Assembly: GCA_934203075.1 (NCBI GenBank)
Contig: CAKPYT010000044.1
Coordinates: forward strand, 1-20,441
DNA: 20,441 nt
Direction: 5' to 3'
Source: an uncultured Clostridia bacterium
Lineage (GTDB): Bacteria; Bacillota; Clostridia; Christensenellales; CAG-314
Shown here: in pieces, positions 6,544 through 14,049 of the stretch
Numbering within the stretch: the stretch's first letter is position 1
Layout of the letters: every line of letters starts with the position of its first letter
Translations under genes and position numbers: made by a program
Notes under the pieces: model-generated
Database searches by the model: none
Seen by the model: only the letters and a program-made list of their open reading frames with translations
Told to the model about the DNA's origin: nothing

Positions 6544-8967
6544 ATGAATCGGCAAAAAATTTCTACGACGGACGAAACGAAACAAAAAAAGAGGAAAACG
6601 CCTCTTCCGTTGGAAAAGGCGCAGCGTTTTCGCGTGTCGCCGGATTTCGGCTTGACTTCGGAACAGGTAGAGCAGCGCGTTTGTGAGGCGTACGTCAACA
6701 AAAAACCGAAAAAAGCGGGCAAATCCTATCTGCAAATCGTTTTGTCCAACCTGTTCACCTTTTTTAACTTCATTTATTTTATCGTGTGCGCCACGCTGAT
6801 TTATTTTCGGCTCTGGGCAGATTTGTTTTTTATGAGCGTCGTCGTGTGCAATACGACGATTGCGATCTGGCAGGAAATCAAATCCAAGCGGATGCTGGAT
6901 AAACTTTCCGTCGTAACGGCTCCGCGCGCAACGGTCGTGCGGGAGGGGCAAACGGCGGAAATTCCGGCAGAGGAACTGGTTCTGGACGATGTCGTCGTGT
7001 TATCCGGCGGCAAGCAGATCTGTGCGGACGCAGTGATTCTCTCCGGCAGAGTCGAAGTGAACGAAGCCATGCTGACGGGCGAATCCGACAATGTGGAAAA
7101 GCAGGAGGGCGACGTTCTTTTTGCAGGCAGTTACGTCACGGCGGGAAACTGCCGCGCGCGCGTCGACAAAGTCGCGCGTTTTAACTACATCGAAGGACTG
7201 ACCGCACGGGCGAAAGCATATCGTAAACCGAGGTCGGAATTGCTGCATTCGTTGCGCATCGTTCTGAATGTGATTGCGGTAGTGATTGTTCCCTTAGCCT
7301 ATTTTTCGTTCCGCAACAATTTTGCCAATGCGCCGGCAGGCACGGAAGCATTGGTATATGCCGTCAGTAAAACGGCAACGACGGTAGTCGGCATGATTCC
7401 CGCCGGGCCTTTTCTGCTTACGAGCGTGGCATTGGCACTGGGAGTCATTCGTCTGCTGCGGCGCAAAACTTTGGTGCAGGAACTGTATTGCATCGAAATG
7501 CTTGCGCGTGTAAACGTCGTCTGCCTGGATAAAACGGGCACGATTACGGACGGCACCATGCGCGTCGTTCAGACGGTGGATTACTCCGCCGACGCAAAAC
7601 CCGTGAGGGAAATCGTGGGAAGCATGCTGAAAGCGCTGGAGGATAATAACCTCACCAGCATTGCCCTGCGGGATTATTTCGGCATCAGCAGCGAGTATCG
7701 CGCCACGGCAGCGGTGCCGTTCAGTTCCGCCCGAAAGTTCAGTGCCGTCACGTTCGACGGGGCAGGTACTTATTTTTTAGGCGCCCCGGAGTTTGTGCTT
7801 TCTTCCCCGACGCAGCGCGTGTCGCAAGCGGTAAAAAACTTTGCGGAGCAAGGCTACCGCGTGTTGGTGCTGGCGCATTCCAACACGGCGATTCTGCAGG
7901 AGGAAAAGGGTTGGAAACTGCCTTCCGTGCGGAGGGCGGTGTCGCTCATCGTCATAGAAGATCACATTCGTGAGGACGCCCCGGAGACGATTCGATGGTT
8001 TCAGGAAAACGACGTTGCCGTTCGGCTGATTTCGGGCGATAACCCGGTGACGACGTCGGAAATCGCGCGTCGTGTCGGCGTGAAAAATGCCGAAAAATTC
8101 ATCAGCCTGGAAGGCCTTTCGGAAGAACAGGTAGCGGAAGCGGCAAAAGAGTACGTGGTGTTCGGACGGGTTTCGCCGGATCAAAAGGCAATTCTCGTAA
8201 AAGCGCTGAAAATGCAGGGGAAAACGGTCGCCATGACGGGCGACGGAGTAAACGATATTCTGGCACTGAAAGAGGCGGATTGTTCCATTGCCATGGCTTC
8301 CGGCAGCGATGCGGCAAGGCAGGTTTCGCACCTCGTCCTGCTGGACAGCAATTTTTCTTCTCTGCCGGACGTGGTAGCGGAGGGCAGAAGGGTCATCAAC
8401 AATATTCAAAGCACGACGTCTTTGTTTTTTATGAAGATGATTTACACCGTTCTGGTTTCCGTGCTGGCACTTGCTTTCCGTTTGCCGTATCCGTATTCGC
8501 CCAAACAGATGATTCTGATGGAAGTGGCGATCATCGGTCTTCCTTCCACGCTGCTGGCCATGCAAAAGAACACGGGGCTGATTCACGGTCGTTTTCTGGC
8601 AAACGTGTTCCGCAAGACCATTCCCGTAACGATCGTGCTTTTATTCGGCACGGTGTCGCTGTATTTGCTGAGTTATTTTGTTCTGCATCTGGAAACCGCG
8701 CAACTGGAAACCGCCTGCGTCCTCTGTTTAACTTACACGGCTTTGTTCTCCTTGTATTTTACTTGTCGGCCGTTGAATCTGTATCGCGGGCTGGTGGCGG
8801 GCATTTCCTCCGTCATCGTGGTGTGCGGTACGCTGTTTTTCCGGAATTTGTTCGGTTATGCCGCGTTGGATGCCTTGCCCTTGGTATTGGCGATTGCGGA
8901 AATCGAATTCAGTTATCCGCTGTTGTTGGGGCTGAATCGCGCGTTTGAAAAAATACGCATAGAATAG
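6544..8967 (+). CDS. P-type ATPase, CtpE-like cation transporter
   Basis: An 807-residue membrane ATPase with the full P-type core: LTGES (177-181), DKTGT (329-333), SGDNPVT (497-503) and GDGVND (566-571). There is no heavy-metal domain and no CPC motif. Two helices come before the actuator domain, two around 238-302, and about six at the C-terminus (from about 610). The sequence running from MIPAGPF (284-290) through LLTSVALALG to VQELYCIEMLARVNV matches the CtpE-like HAD-IC subfamily. The one studied member, CtpE of mycobacteria, is linked to calcium uptake. The usual PEGL of Ca2+ pumps is PAGP here, so the ion is uncertain. The basic N-terminus (1-30, Lys-rich) is cytosolic. The ATG at 6544 has GGAAGG at about 6531-6536. 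It is probably co-transcribed with hisS, which tells nothing about its substrate. Confidence 0.88.
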   Translation: MNRQKISTTDETKQKKRKTPLPLEKAQRFRVSPDFGLTSEQVEQRVCEAYVNKKPKKAGKSYLQIVLSNLFTFFNFIYFIVCATLIYFRLWADLFFMSVVVCNTTIAIWQEIKSKRMLDKLSVVTAPRATVVREGQTAEIPAEELVLDDVVVLSGGKQICADAVILSGRVEVNEAMLTGESDNVEKQEGDVLFAGSYVTAGNCRARVDKVARFNYIEGLTARAKAYRKPRSELLHSLRIVLNVIAVVIVPLAYFSFRNNFANAPAGTEALVYAVSKTATTVVGMIPAGPFLLTSVALALGVIRLLRRKTLVQELYCIEMLARVNVVCLDKTGTITDGTMRVVQTVDYSADAKPVREIVGSMLKALEDNNLTSIALRDYFGISSEYRATAAVPFSSARKFSAVTFDGAGTYFLGAPEFVLSSPTQRVSQAVKNFAEQGYRVLVLAHSNTAILQEEKGWKLPSVRRAVSLIVIEDHIREDAPETIRWFQENDVAVRLISGDNPVTTSEIARRVGVKNAEKFISLEGLSEEQVAEAAKEYVVFGRVSPDQKAILVKALKMQGKTVAMTGDGVNDILALKEADCSIAMASGSDAARQVSHLVLLDSNFSSLPDVVAEGRRVINNIQSTTSLFFMKMIYTVLVSVLALAFRLPYPYSPKQMILMEVAIIGLPSTLLAMQKNTGLIHGRFLANVFRKTIPVTIVLLFGTVSLYLLSYFVLHLETAQLETACVLCLTYTALFSLYFTCRPLNLYRGLVAGISSVIVVCGTLFFRNLFGYAALDALPLVLAIAEIEFSYPLLLGLNRAFEKIRIE

Positions 8968-8997
8968 TTGACAAAAGCCATAAATCGGTTTTAGATA
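8968..8997 (+). promoter_or_regulatory. Probable promoter of the 9-11.7 kb cluster
   Basis: TTGACA (8968-8973) begins directly after the ATPase stop codon. The -10 is TTAGAT (8991-8996, 17-base spacer) or TAGATA (8992-8997, 18-base spacer), either only fair. A small hairpin, CGTTC/GAACG (9003-9018), follows just before the strong ribosome site GAGGAGGGG (9018-9026). It suggests the next four genes can be expressed apart from hisS. Confidence 0.55.
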
Positions 8998-9030
8998 AAT
9001 TGCGTTCTTTCGGGAACGAGGAGGGGTTTT

Positions 9031-9336
9031 ATGAAAAAGTTTTGTAATGCAATGGCCGGTATTTGCGGATTCCTTGCCATTCTTTGTTTTGCCTTTCTGA
9101 TTTTAAACGAGAATTTGCTGCATCTTGCAGTTCCGGCAGACGTTACGGAAATTTTACGTGTCGTGTGCAATGCCGTGCTGTTTGCTTCCGCCGTGTTTGC
9201 GGGGCTTGCATTCTGCGTGCCGCGCGGAATTGTCCTCACGGTCGTCTTTCTGGTGCTGGCCGTTTTGGTTTGCATGGCACAGTTTTTTCCAGGGATACTC
9301 GCGCAATTGCTGCAAGACCTTGGCGTCTCCGCGTAA
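9031..9336 (+). CDS. Small membrane protein of unknown function
   Basis: A 101-residue hydrophobic protein with three likely membrane helices at about 5-25, 42-62 and 67-92, and almost no soluble part. I do not recognise the family. The ATG has a very strong ribosome site (AGGAGG, 9019-9024) and follows a probable promoter, and codon use is like its neighbours, so the gene looks real. The next gene, a putative metal exporter, begins 45 bases later on the same strand, so a role with that transporter is possible but only inferred from position. Confidence 0.75.
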   Translation: MKKFCNAMAGICGFLAILCFAFLILNENLLHLAVPADVTEILRVVCNAVLFASAVFAGLAFCVPRGIVLTVVFLVLAVLVCMAQFFPGILAQLLQDLGVSA

Positions 9337-9381
9337 AGAAATCCCGAACGGCGTACCCGATCGGGAAAGAAGAGGAAAAGC

Positions 9382-10209
9382 ATGGAAGTTTTACAGGTCC
9401 TGGCGGACGCTGCGCTGGACACGCTGAAAGTCCTGCCGATTTTAATGATCGCATACGTTCTGGTCGAGTGGGCGGAACACGTTTTGGGTCAAAAACAGGC
9501 AAAATTGCTTTCCGGCAAGGCGGCGCCTTTGTTCGGTGCGGCGGTGGGGCTTTTGCCGCAATGCGGCTTTTCCGTTGCCGCTACCGATTTTTATTCTAAG
9601 GGCAGGTTAACCACCGGCACGCTGCTGGCGGTGTATCTCAGCACGTCGGACGAGGCCGTCCCCGTGTTGTTGGCCCATCCGGATCGTATCGGGCTGCTTT
9701 TGCCCGTGCTGCTCAGTAAATTCGTTTTTGCATGCGTCGTGGGGTTTTGTACGGATTTGTTTTTTCCGCGCAAGGTTTCCGTTGCAGAGGAAACGCCGCA
9801 GGAAGAGGTTCCTGCCGTGCAGCGTTACCTGAAAGAACCGCTTCTGCGCACCCTGAAGGTGGGCGGTTTTCTGTTGTTGGTAAACTGTGCGTTAGGGCTG
9901 ATTCTGTTCGCCGTGGGGGAGGATCGTCTGAAAGATTTCCTGACGGCGGGGGAGGCTCTGCAGCCTTTGTTCTGCGCTTTGGTCGGGCTGATTCCCAACT
10001 GCGGCGCAAGCGTGGCGCTGATGCAGTTGTATCTCTCCGGAGGGCTTCGTTTCGGGGCGTGCATCGGTGGGTTGTGCGTAAATGCCGGCGTGGCTTTGGG
10101 GTATCTGTTCAAAAGCAACGCCAATAAAAAAGAAAATTTCGCAATTCTTGCGGCACAATTTTTGCTGGGGGTTGCGTATGGTTATTTCTTGTTGCTGTTT
10201 CCGCTGTAA
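9382..10209 (+). CDS. Putative heavy-metal exporter, ArsP_2 / putative manganese transporter family
   Basis: A 275-residue integral membrane protein built as two related halves. Each half has a pore-like signature: GLLPQCGFS (56-64) with STSDEAVP (87-94) in the first, GLIPNCGAS (202-210) in the second. A charged loop (about 129-152, Glu-rich) joins them. This layout is that of the family annotated as 10-TM heavy-metal exporter (ArsP_2), also called arsenic efflux or putative manganese transporter. The true substrate of the family is not settled. The paired Cys residues in PQCG/PNCG may bind metal (inference). The ATG at 9382 is preceded by AGAGGA. No yybP-ykoY manganese riboswitch fits in the short gap upstream. 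The next gene follows after 41 bases, in the same operon. Confidence 0.8.
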   Translation: MEVLQVLADAALDTLKVLPILMIAYVLVEWAEHVLGQKQAKLLSGKAAPLFGAAVGLLPQCGFSVAATDFYSKGRLTTGTLLAVYLSTSDEAVPVLLAHPDRIGLLLPVLLSKFVFACVVGFCTDLFFPRKVSVAEETPQEEVPAVQRYLKEPLLRTLKVGGFLLLVNCALGLILFAVGEDRLKDFLTAGEALQPLFCALVGLIPNCGASVALMQLYLSGGLRFGACIGGLCVNAGVALGYLFKSNANKKENFAILAAQFLLGVAYGYFLLLFPL

Positions 10210-10250
10210 AAGCGGCGGGAAGGCCCAACAAGAAAACAGAAGAGGGGATT

Positions 10251-11078
10251 ATGAAAGAAAAGGAAACGTGTACGCATCATTGCGAGAGTTGCTCTGCGGA
10301 TTGCGGCAGTCGGCTCCCTGCAAAAGAAGTGCCGAATGCGGGCAGTCACGTAAAAAAAGTATACGGCGTCATCAGCGGAAAGGGCGGCGTCGGCAAATCT
10401 TTGGTGACGTCCATGCTGGCAGTCTGCCTGCAGCGCGCGGGGAAAAAGGTCGGCATTCTGGATGCCGATATCACAGGCCCTTCCATCCCGCATATTTTCG
10501 GCATTCATCAGCATGCCGTGGCAGTGGAGGAAGGAATTTTGCCTTGCTACAGCAAGGGGGGAATTCCCGTTGTCAGCACCAATCTGATGCTGCAAAACGA
10601 AACGGATCCCGTGGTCTGGCGCGGCGGCATGATTGCCGGTGCGGTAAAACAGTTCTGGACGGACGTCGTCTGGGGGAATCTGGACGCATTGTTTCTGGAT
10701 ATGCCCCCCGGTACGGGTGACGTCGCACTGACGGTGTTTCAGTCCTTGCCGGTAGACGGAATTCTCATCGTAACCTCTCCGCAGGGGCTGGTTTCCATGA
10801 TCGTGGAAAAGGCCGTAAAAATGGCACAGATGATGAACGTTCCCATTGTCGGTCTGGTAGAAAACATGAGTTATGCGGTGTGCCCGCATTGCGGCGAGCC
10901 GTTTTATCCCTATGGGGAAAGCCACATCGAAGAGGTCGCCGCACAGTATCATTTGCCGGTACTGGCAAAACTGCCGATCCATCCGGATCTGGCAAAACTT
11001 TGCGACGAAGGGCGTTTCGAAGAATTCGAACAAGAGGAGATCGACGGGGCGGTACAAGCACTGCTCAGGAGGGAATAG
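10251..11078 (+). CDS. Mrp/NBP35-family ATP-binding protein (Fe-S cluster carrier)
   Basis: A 275-residue cytosolic P-loop protein of the Mrp/ApbC/Nbp35 group, which carries [4Fe-4S] clusters to target proteins. The N-terminus has a cysteine cluster (Cys 7, 11, 14, 18) typical of the Bacillota/Nbp35-like form. The deviant Walker A GKGGVGKS is at 43-50, DADITGPS at 71-78, DMPPGTGD at 150-157, and the cluster-bridging CPHC at 211-214. These CxxC cysteines hold the cluster between two subunits in studied members. The ATG at 10251 has AGAGGGGA directly upstream. The stop is 4 bases before the next start, so the two are translationally close. The neighbouring metal exporter may point to metal or Fe-S homeostasis, but Mrp is found in many contexts. 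Confidence 0.92.
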   Translation: MKEKETCTHHCESCSADCGSRLPAKEVPNAGSHVKKVYGVISGKGGVGKSLVTSMLAVCLQRAGKKVGILDADITGPSIPHIFGIHQHAVAVEEGILPCYSKGGIPVVSTNLMLQNETDPVVWRGGMIAGAVKQFWTDVVWGNLDALFLDMPPGTGDVALTVFQSLPVDGILIVTSPQGLVSMIVEKAVKMAQMMNVPIVGLVENMSYAVCPHCGEPFYPYGESHIEEVAAQYHLPVLAKLPIHPDLAKLCDEGRFEEFEQEEIDGAVQALLRRE

Positions 11079-11082
11079 AGAT

Positions 11083-11733
11083 TTGAAGCGATACGAGTTT
11101 TCGGCAGAGGAACGTATGCGCACGCAGCTGGTGGGAATTCCGCGCCAAAAAATGATGCGTCTGTGCCTGTGGTTGACGGCGGCATCGTTCGTTCTGGCGG
11201 CGGCGGGGAACGTATGGATTCATCCCGTGCAGTTCCGACCGGATTTGTCGCGGTTCGTTTTGGACGTCTTAGTGCCGCTGTGCGTTACTTTACCGATGTT
11301 TCTGGTGCACGAGTTGCTGCATGCGCTCGGTTTTGTCCTTTGCGGGGCACGCATCGGGGAGATTTCGTTCGGGTGCAATTTGCGTGCGGGGATTCTGTAC
11401 TGCGCCTGCCCCTTGCCGCTGACGCCCCAAAAGTATCGATTCGTCGCATTGCTGCCGTTTTGCGTTACGCTGCTCGGCACCTTAGCGGCAATTCTCTTCG
11501 GCAACGTCTGGTGGTGCGTTTGCTGCGCTGTTTTAATCGGCGGGGCCGCCGGGGATTTGATTGCGGCAAAAAGGGCCCGCGCTTTGCCGAGGAAAGTGCG
11601 CATTCTGGATCATCCGTTTCTGCCGGCGTACTACGTCATCTGGCCGGAAGGGGGCGTTCCGCAAGAACTGCCGCCGTTAACGAAAGAGGCGGAGCAGGCT
11701 TTGGAAAAGGAGTATTTCGTTTCCGGAAAATAA
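11083..11733 (+). CDS. DUF3267 family membrane protein, putative zinc metallopeptidase
   Basis: About 216 residues from a TTG start. HELLH (76-80) lies in a membrane segment and is the zinc-binding HExxH of a site-2-protease-like fold. GGAAGD (153-158) can supply the third ligand (Asp), as in DUF3267 proteins. Membrane helices are at about 27-45, 60-90, 118-140 and 143-162, followed by a soluble tail. The TTG at 11083-11085 was chosen because AGGAGGG (11067-11073) sits 9 bases upstream. The open frame extends further back, but only through the end of mrp. It is the last gene of the cluster and is followed by a terminator near 11,900. Its substrate is unknown; family members may be non-catalytic. 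Confidence 0.8.
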   Translation: MKRYEFSAEERMRTQLVGIPRQKMMRLCLWLTAASFVLAAAGNVWIHPVQFRPDLSRFVLDVLVPLCVTLPMFLVHELLHALGFVLCGARIGEISFGCNLRAGILYCACPLPLTPQKYRFVALLPFCVTLLGTLAAILFGNVWWCVCCAVLIGGAAGDLIAAKRARALPRKVRILDHPFLPAYYVIWPEGGVPQELPPLTKEAEQALEKEYFVSGK

Positions 11734-11879
11734 AAGAAAACGCTTCTGCTTCAAAACCGTTCGTGCGGGGAACCGGGTCTTGCCCGTTGCCGTCGGAAAG
11801 CCGTCCGGGAAAGGGAAAGTGCTTTTGCAACAGCAAAAACGCGCGGCGAGAATTTGAAAAAAGAACCAAACGTTTTACG
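11734..11879 (+). other. Untranslated tail after the DUF3267 gene
   Basis: No gene is seen here. A small stem TTTTGC/GCAAAA with an AACA loop lies at 11823-11838. Together with the terminator and the promoter region up to 12107 it makes a gap of about 375 bases between genes. Open frames in it are short, basic and lack ribosome binding sites. Confidence 0.4.
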
Positions 11880-11911
11880 AACCAATCGAGGGCTTCCCGG
11901 TTGGTTTTTTT
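11880..11911 (+). terminator. Rho-independent terminator of the 9-11.7 kb cluster
   Basis: AACCAATCG (11880-11888) pairs with CGGTTGGTT (11898-11906, one G-T pair), followed by a run of T to 11911. This is a good intrinsic terminator about 150 bases after the DUF3267 stop. Confidence 0.8.
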
Positions 11912-12037
11912 GTTTTCTTGCCGCACCGTAGGGTCCGCGTTTCGTGCAAACGTGCCGGCAAATGCGTTCCCGTGGTTCCGGCATCTTGTATGATTTTGAA
12001 AATGCACGGATGCCGCCGGGAAAGGGGCGCAAATCGA

Positions 12038-12066
12038 TTGACATTTTTTGCCGAAAAGCCTAGAAT
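12038..12066 (+). promoter_or_regulatory. SigA-type promoter of the antiporter gene
   Basis: TTGACA (12038-12043), a 17-base spacer and TAGAAT (12061-12066). The leader of about 35-45 bases holds AAGGAGAT (12093-12100). Confidence 0.8.
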
Positions 12067-12119
12067 AGGCGCGTTGTCGGGGAACCGCAGCAAAGGAGAT
12101 CGTTTTTACGTTAAACACA

Positions 12120-13397
12120 TTGTTTATTCTGGCGGTGGCACTGTTTCTCGGTTTGCTTTCTTCGCTTCTGATGAAGCGCATCGGGCTGCCGAACGTCACC
12201 GGGTATTTAATCGTAGGGCTGGCAATCGGCCCGTTTGCGGCAAAAATCATTCCGAGTGAAACGATGCTCGGCACGCTCGGCATCATCAATACGGTCGCTT
12301 TGGGGTTCATTGCTTTCTCCATCGGGGTGGAGTTCAAGCTGCAGCACATTCGGGAAATCGGCAAAAGTGCCATCACGATTACGCTTTTTCAGGCGTTGTC
12401 CGCCACTTTGTTTGTGGATATCGCTCTGTTGGCTACGGGGTTTTTCACGGGCATGCCGGCGTATGAAGCCATCGTTTTGGGCGCCATTGCAACGGCAACC
12501 GCACCGGCCGCCACGCTGATGGTCGTGCGGCAATACCGTGCAAAGGGCATCGTCACGCAAACGTTGCTGCCGGTGGTCGCTCTGGATGACGCCGTAGGCC
12601 TGGTGGTGTTTTCCGTCTGCAACAGCATCGCATTGTCTCTGGCAACCGGTTCCGGCAGTATTTCCGTGGTAAACGTTCTGGTGTGGCCGCTGGCAGAGAT
12701 TGTTGCGTCGGTCGCGATCGGGGCCGGCATCGGGTTTCTTTTGTCCTTCTTGCCGAAACTGTTCCGGGACCGGGATAGCCGGCTGATCTGCAACATTTTC
12801 AGCGTGTTTCTTTGCCTCGGGTTCTGCAAATGGTTCAGCAGCCTGAAAGAGGCCGGCACCTTACCTTTTGCCCTGTCGGATTTGCTGGGCTGCATGATGT
12901 GCGGTGCGGTTTTTGTGAACGTGCGGGAAGAAGCGGAAGAAATGATGCACACCACGGATGCGTGGACGCCCGTCGTGTTTATGCTGTTTTTTATCCTCAG
13001 CGGGGCGGAGCTGGACGTATCGAGTTTCCTGAATGACGGAATGCTGTTGATCTGCATTTTTATTTACGTCGTTGCGCGGGCGGCCGGGAAGTATTGCGGA
13101 ACGCTGTTCGGCGCTACCGTCACGCATGCGGATCCGAACGTGCGGAAGTACCTCGGAATCACGCTGCTGCCCCAGGCAGGGGTTGCCATCGGCATGGCAA
13201 CGAAATGTCTGCAGGAGTTTACGGCCATCGGCATGGCGGAAATCGGGCATAAGTTTGTCACCATCACCATGTGCGCCGTGTTGATTTACGAGTTAATAGG
13301 GCCGGTTTTAACCAAAACCGCATTGGCAAAAGCGGGGGAAATTGCTCCCGAAATGCTGCAGAAAAAACACGGTCATCCGCAGCCGCCGCAAGCCTAG
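12120..13397 (+). CDS. CPA2-family cation:proton antiporter
   Basis: An integral membrane exchanger of about 425 residues, all helices, resembling the membrane part of KefB/NapA proteins without the C-terminal RCK (TrkA-N) domain. The transport core is seen as ATATAPAATLMVV (124-136) and LDDAVGLVVF (155-164). The two adjacent aspartates (156-157) are the ion-binding pair of electrogenic sodium/proton exchangers in this family. Likely role: Na+ or K+ exchange for H+ at the cytoplasmic membrane. The listed start is TTG 12120, the first standard start codon in frame, but it lies 21 bases after GGAG (12095-12098). ACG at 12108-12110 in the same frame is 9 bases away and would add four residues (see findings). 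The gene is flanked by its own promoter and a strong terminator. Confidence 0.88.
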   Translation: MFILAVALFLGLLSSLLMKRIGLPNVTGYLIVGLAIGPFAAKIIPSETMLGTLGIINTVALGFIAFSIGVEFKLQHIREIGKSAITITLFQALSATLFVDIALLATGFFTGMPAYEAIVLGAIATATAPAATLMVVRQYRAKGIVTQTLLPVVALDDAVGLVVFSVCNSIALSLATGSGSISVVNVLVWPLAEIVASVAIGAGIGFLLSFLPKLFRDRDSRLICNIFSVFLCLGFCKWFSSLKEAGTLPFALSDLLGCMMCGAVFVNVREEAEEMMHTTDAWTPVVFMLFFILSGAELDVSSFLNDGMLLICIFIYVVARAAGKYCGTLFGATVTHADPNVRKYLGITLLPQAGVAIGMATKCLQEFTAIGMAEIGHKFVTITMCAVLIYELIGPVLTKTALAKAGEIAPEMLQKKHGHPQPPQA

Positions 13398-13451
13398 GCG
13401 TTGCGGGGTGTTTTTTCCGTCCGTAAAAGAGTATAAGAAGTAAGAAAAAAG

Positions 13452-13487
13452 AAAGGGAGTGCTATCCACCGATAGCACTCCCTTTTT
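13452..13487. terminator. Perfect bidirectional terminator
   Basis: AAAGGGAGTGCTATC (13452-13466) and GATAGCACTCCCTTT (13471-13485) are perfect 15-base complements with a CACC loop. T-runs follow on the plus strand and A-rich sequence precedes, giving T-runs on the minus strand. It serves both the antiporter gene and the minus-strand serS group, whose ends converge here. Confidence 0.92.
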
Positions 13488-13521
13488 GAATTTTGTTGCA
13501 AAACGAAAAGGCGTTTTGTTT

Positions 13522-14046
13522 TTATTTTCTTTTTGCGCTTGACGGTTTCGGTACCGTTTTTTCTTTTTGCAGGCCTTGCCGTGTATCCCGATAGTATTCC
13601 ACCCTGTCCGGATACTCGTAAAGCACAAGTGCAGGATCCGTCACACTTCGGAAGATCTTCGGTTCTTCCTCCTCGGCAGGGGGCAACCAGCCTTTTGCCT
13701 GCAGTTTTTGCGTTTGACGATCCAGTTCCTGTTGTGTTTTTTGCAATTTTTGCTGTGCATTGCGTTTTTTCCTGCGTGCGGCGGAAACAACGCAGCCGAT
13801 GACCAGCAGCAGAAAGCCGCACCAAAACAGAGTATACCCCATGGTGTTCGGCACCAGGCTCCCCGTAAGGCGTAAAATCAGGCCGACCAGCAGATAGCAT
13901 AGGGGAAACAGCAGACCGATGCGGTACAGCAATTTCAGAATCGCCCCCAAAGCAATTGCAACGGCTTTTAACAGCGACCAGACCAATTTGCAGCCGATCC
14001 AAAGAGCGGCAGCCAGTTTGGTAAAAACTCCGAAAAACGCTTTCAT
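13522..14046 (-). CDS. Membrane protein of unknown function, coupled to serS
   Basis: A 174-residue protein. Residues 1-42 are hydrophobic and amphipathic, two clear membrane helices lie at about 43-62 and 68-90, then a basic stretch RRKKR (91-95), a Gln/Lys-rich coiled coil (about 96-117), an acidic patch EEEE (125-128), a segment rich in aromatic residues (132-158), and a basic tail. I do not recognise the family. The start lies 3 bases after the serS stop, with only a weak ribosome site inside the end of serS, so it is probably translated by coupling to serS. The bidirectional terminator ends this group. The cytosolic C-terminal half suggests a membrane-anchored accessory protein, but no role can be assigned. 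Confidence 0.72.
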   Translation of the reverse strand: MKAFFGVFTKLAAALWIGCKLVWSLLKAVAIALGAILKLLYRIGLLFPLCYLLVGLILRLTGSLVPNTMGYTLFWCGFLLLVIGCVVSAARRKKRNAQQKLQKTQQELDRQTQKLQAKGWLPPAEEEEPKIFRSVTDPALVLYEYPDRVEYYRDTRQGLQKEKTVPKPSSAKRK

Positions 14047-14049
14047 AGC

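Noticed and set aside
10873..11082. A longer N-terminus for the DUF3267 protein starting inside mrp.
   Set aside because: The extra part is a shadow of mrp; AGGAGGG and TTG 11083 mark the real start.
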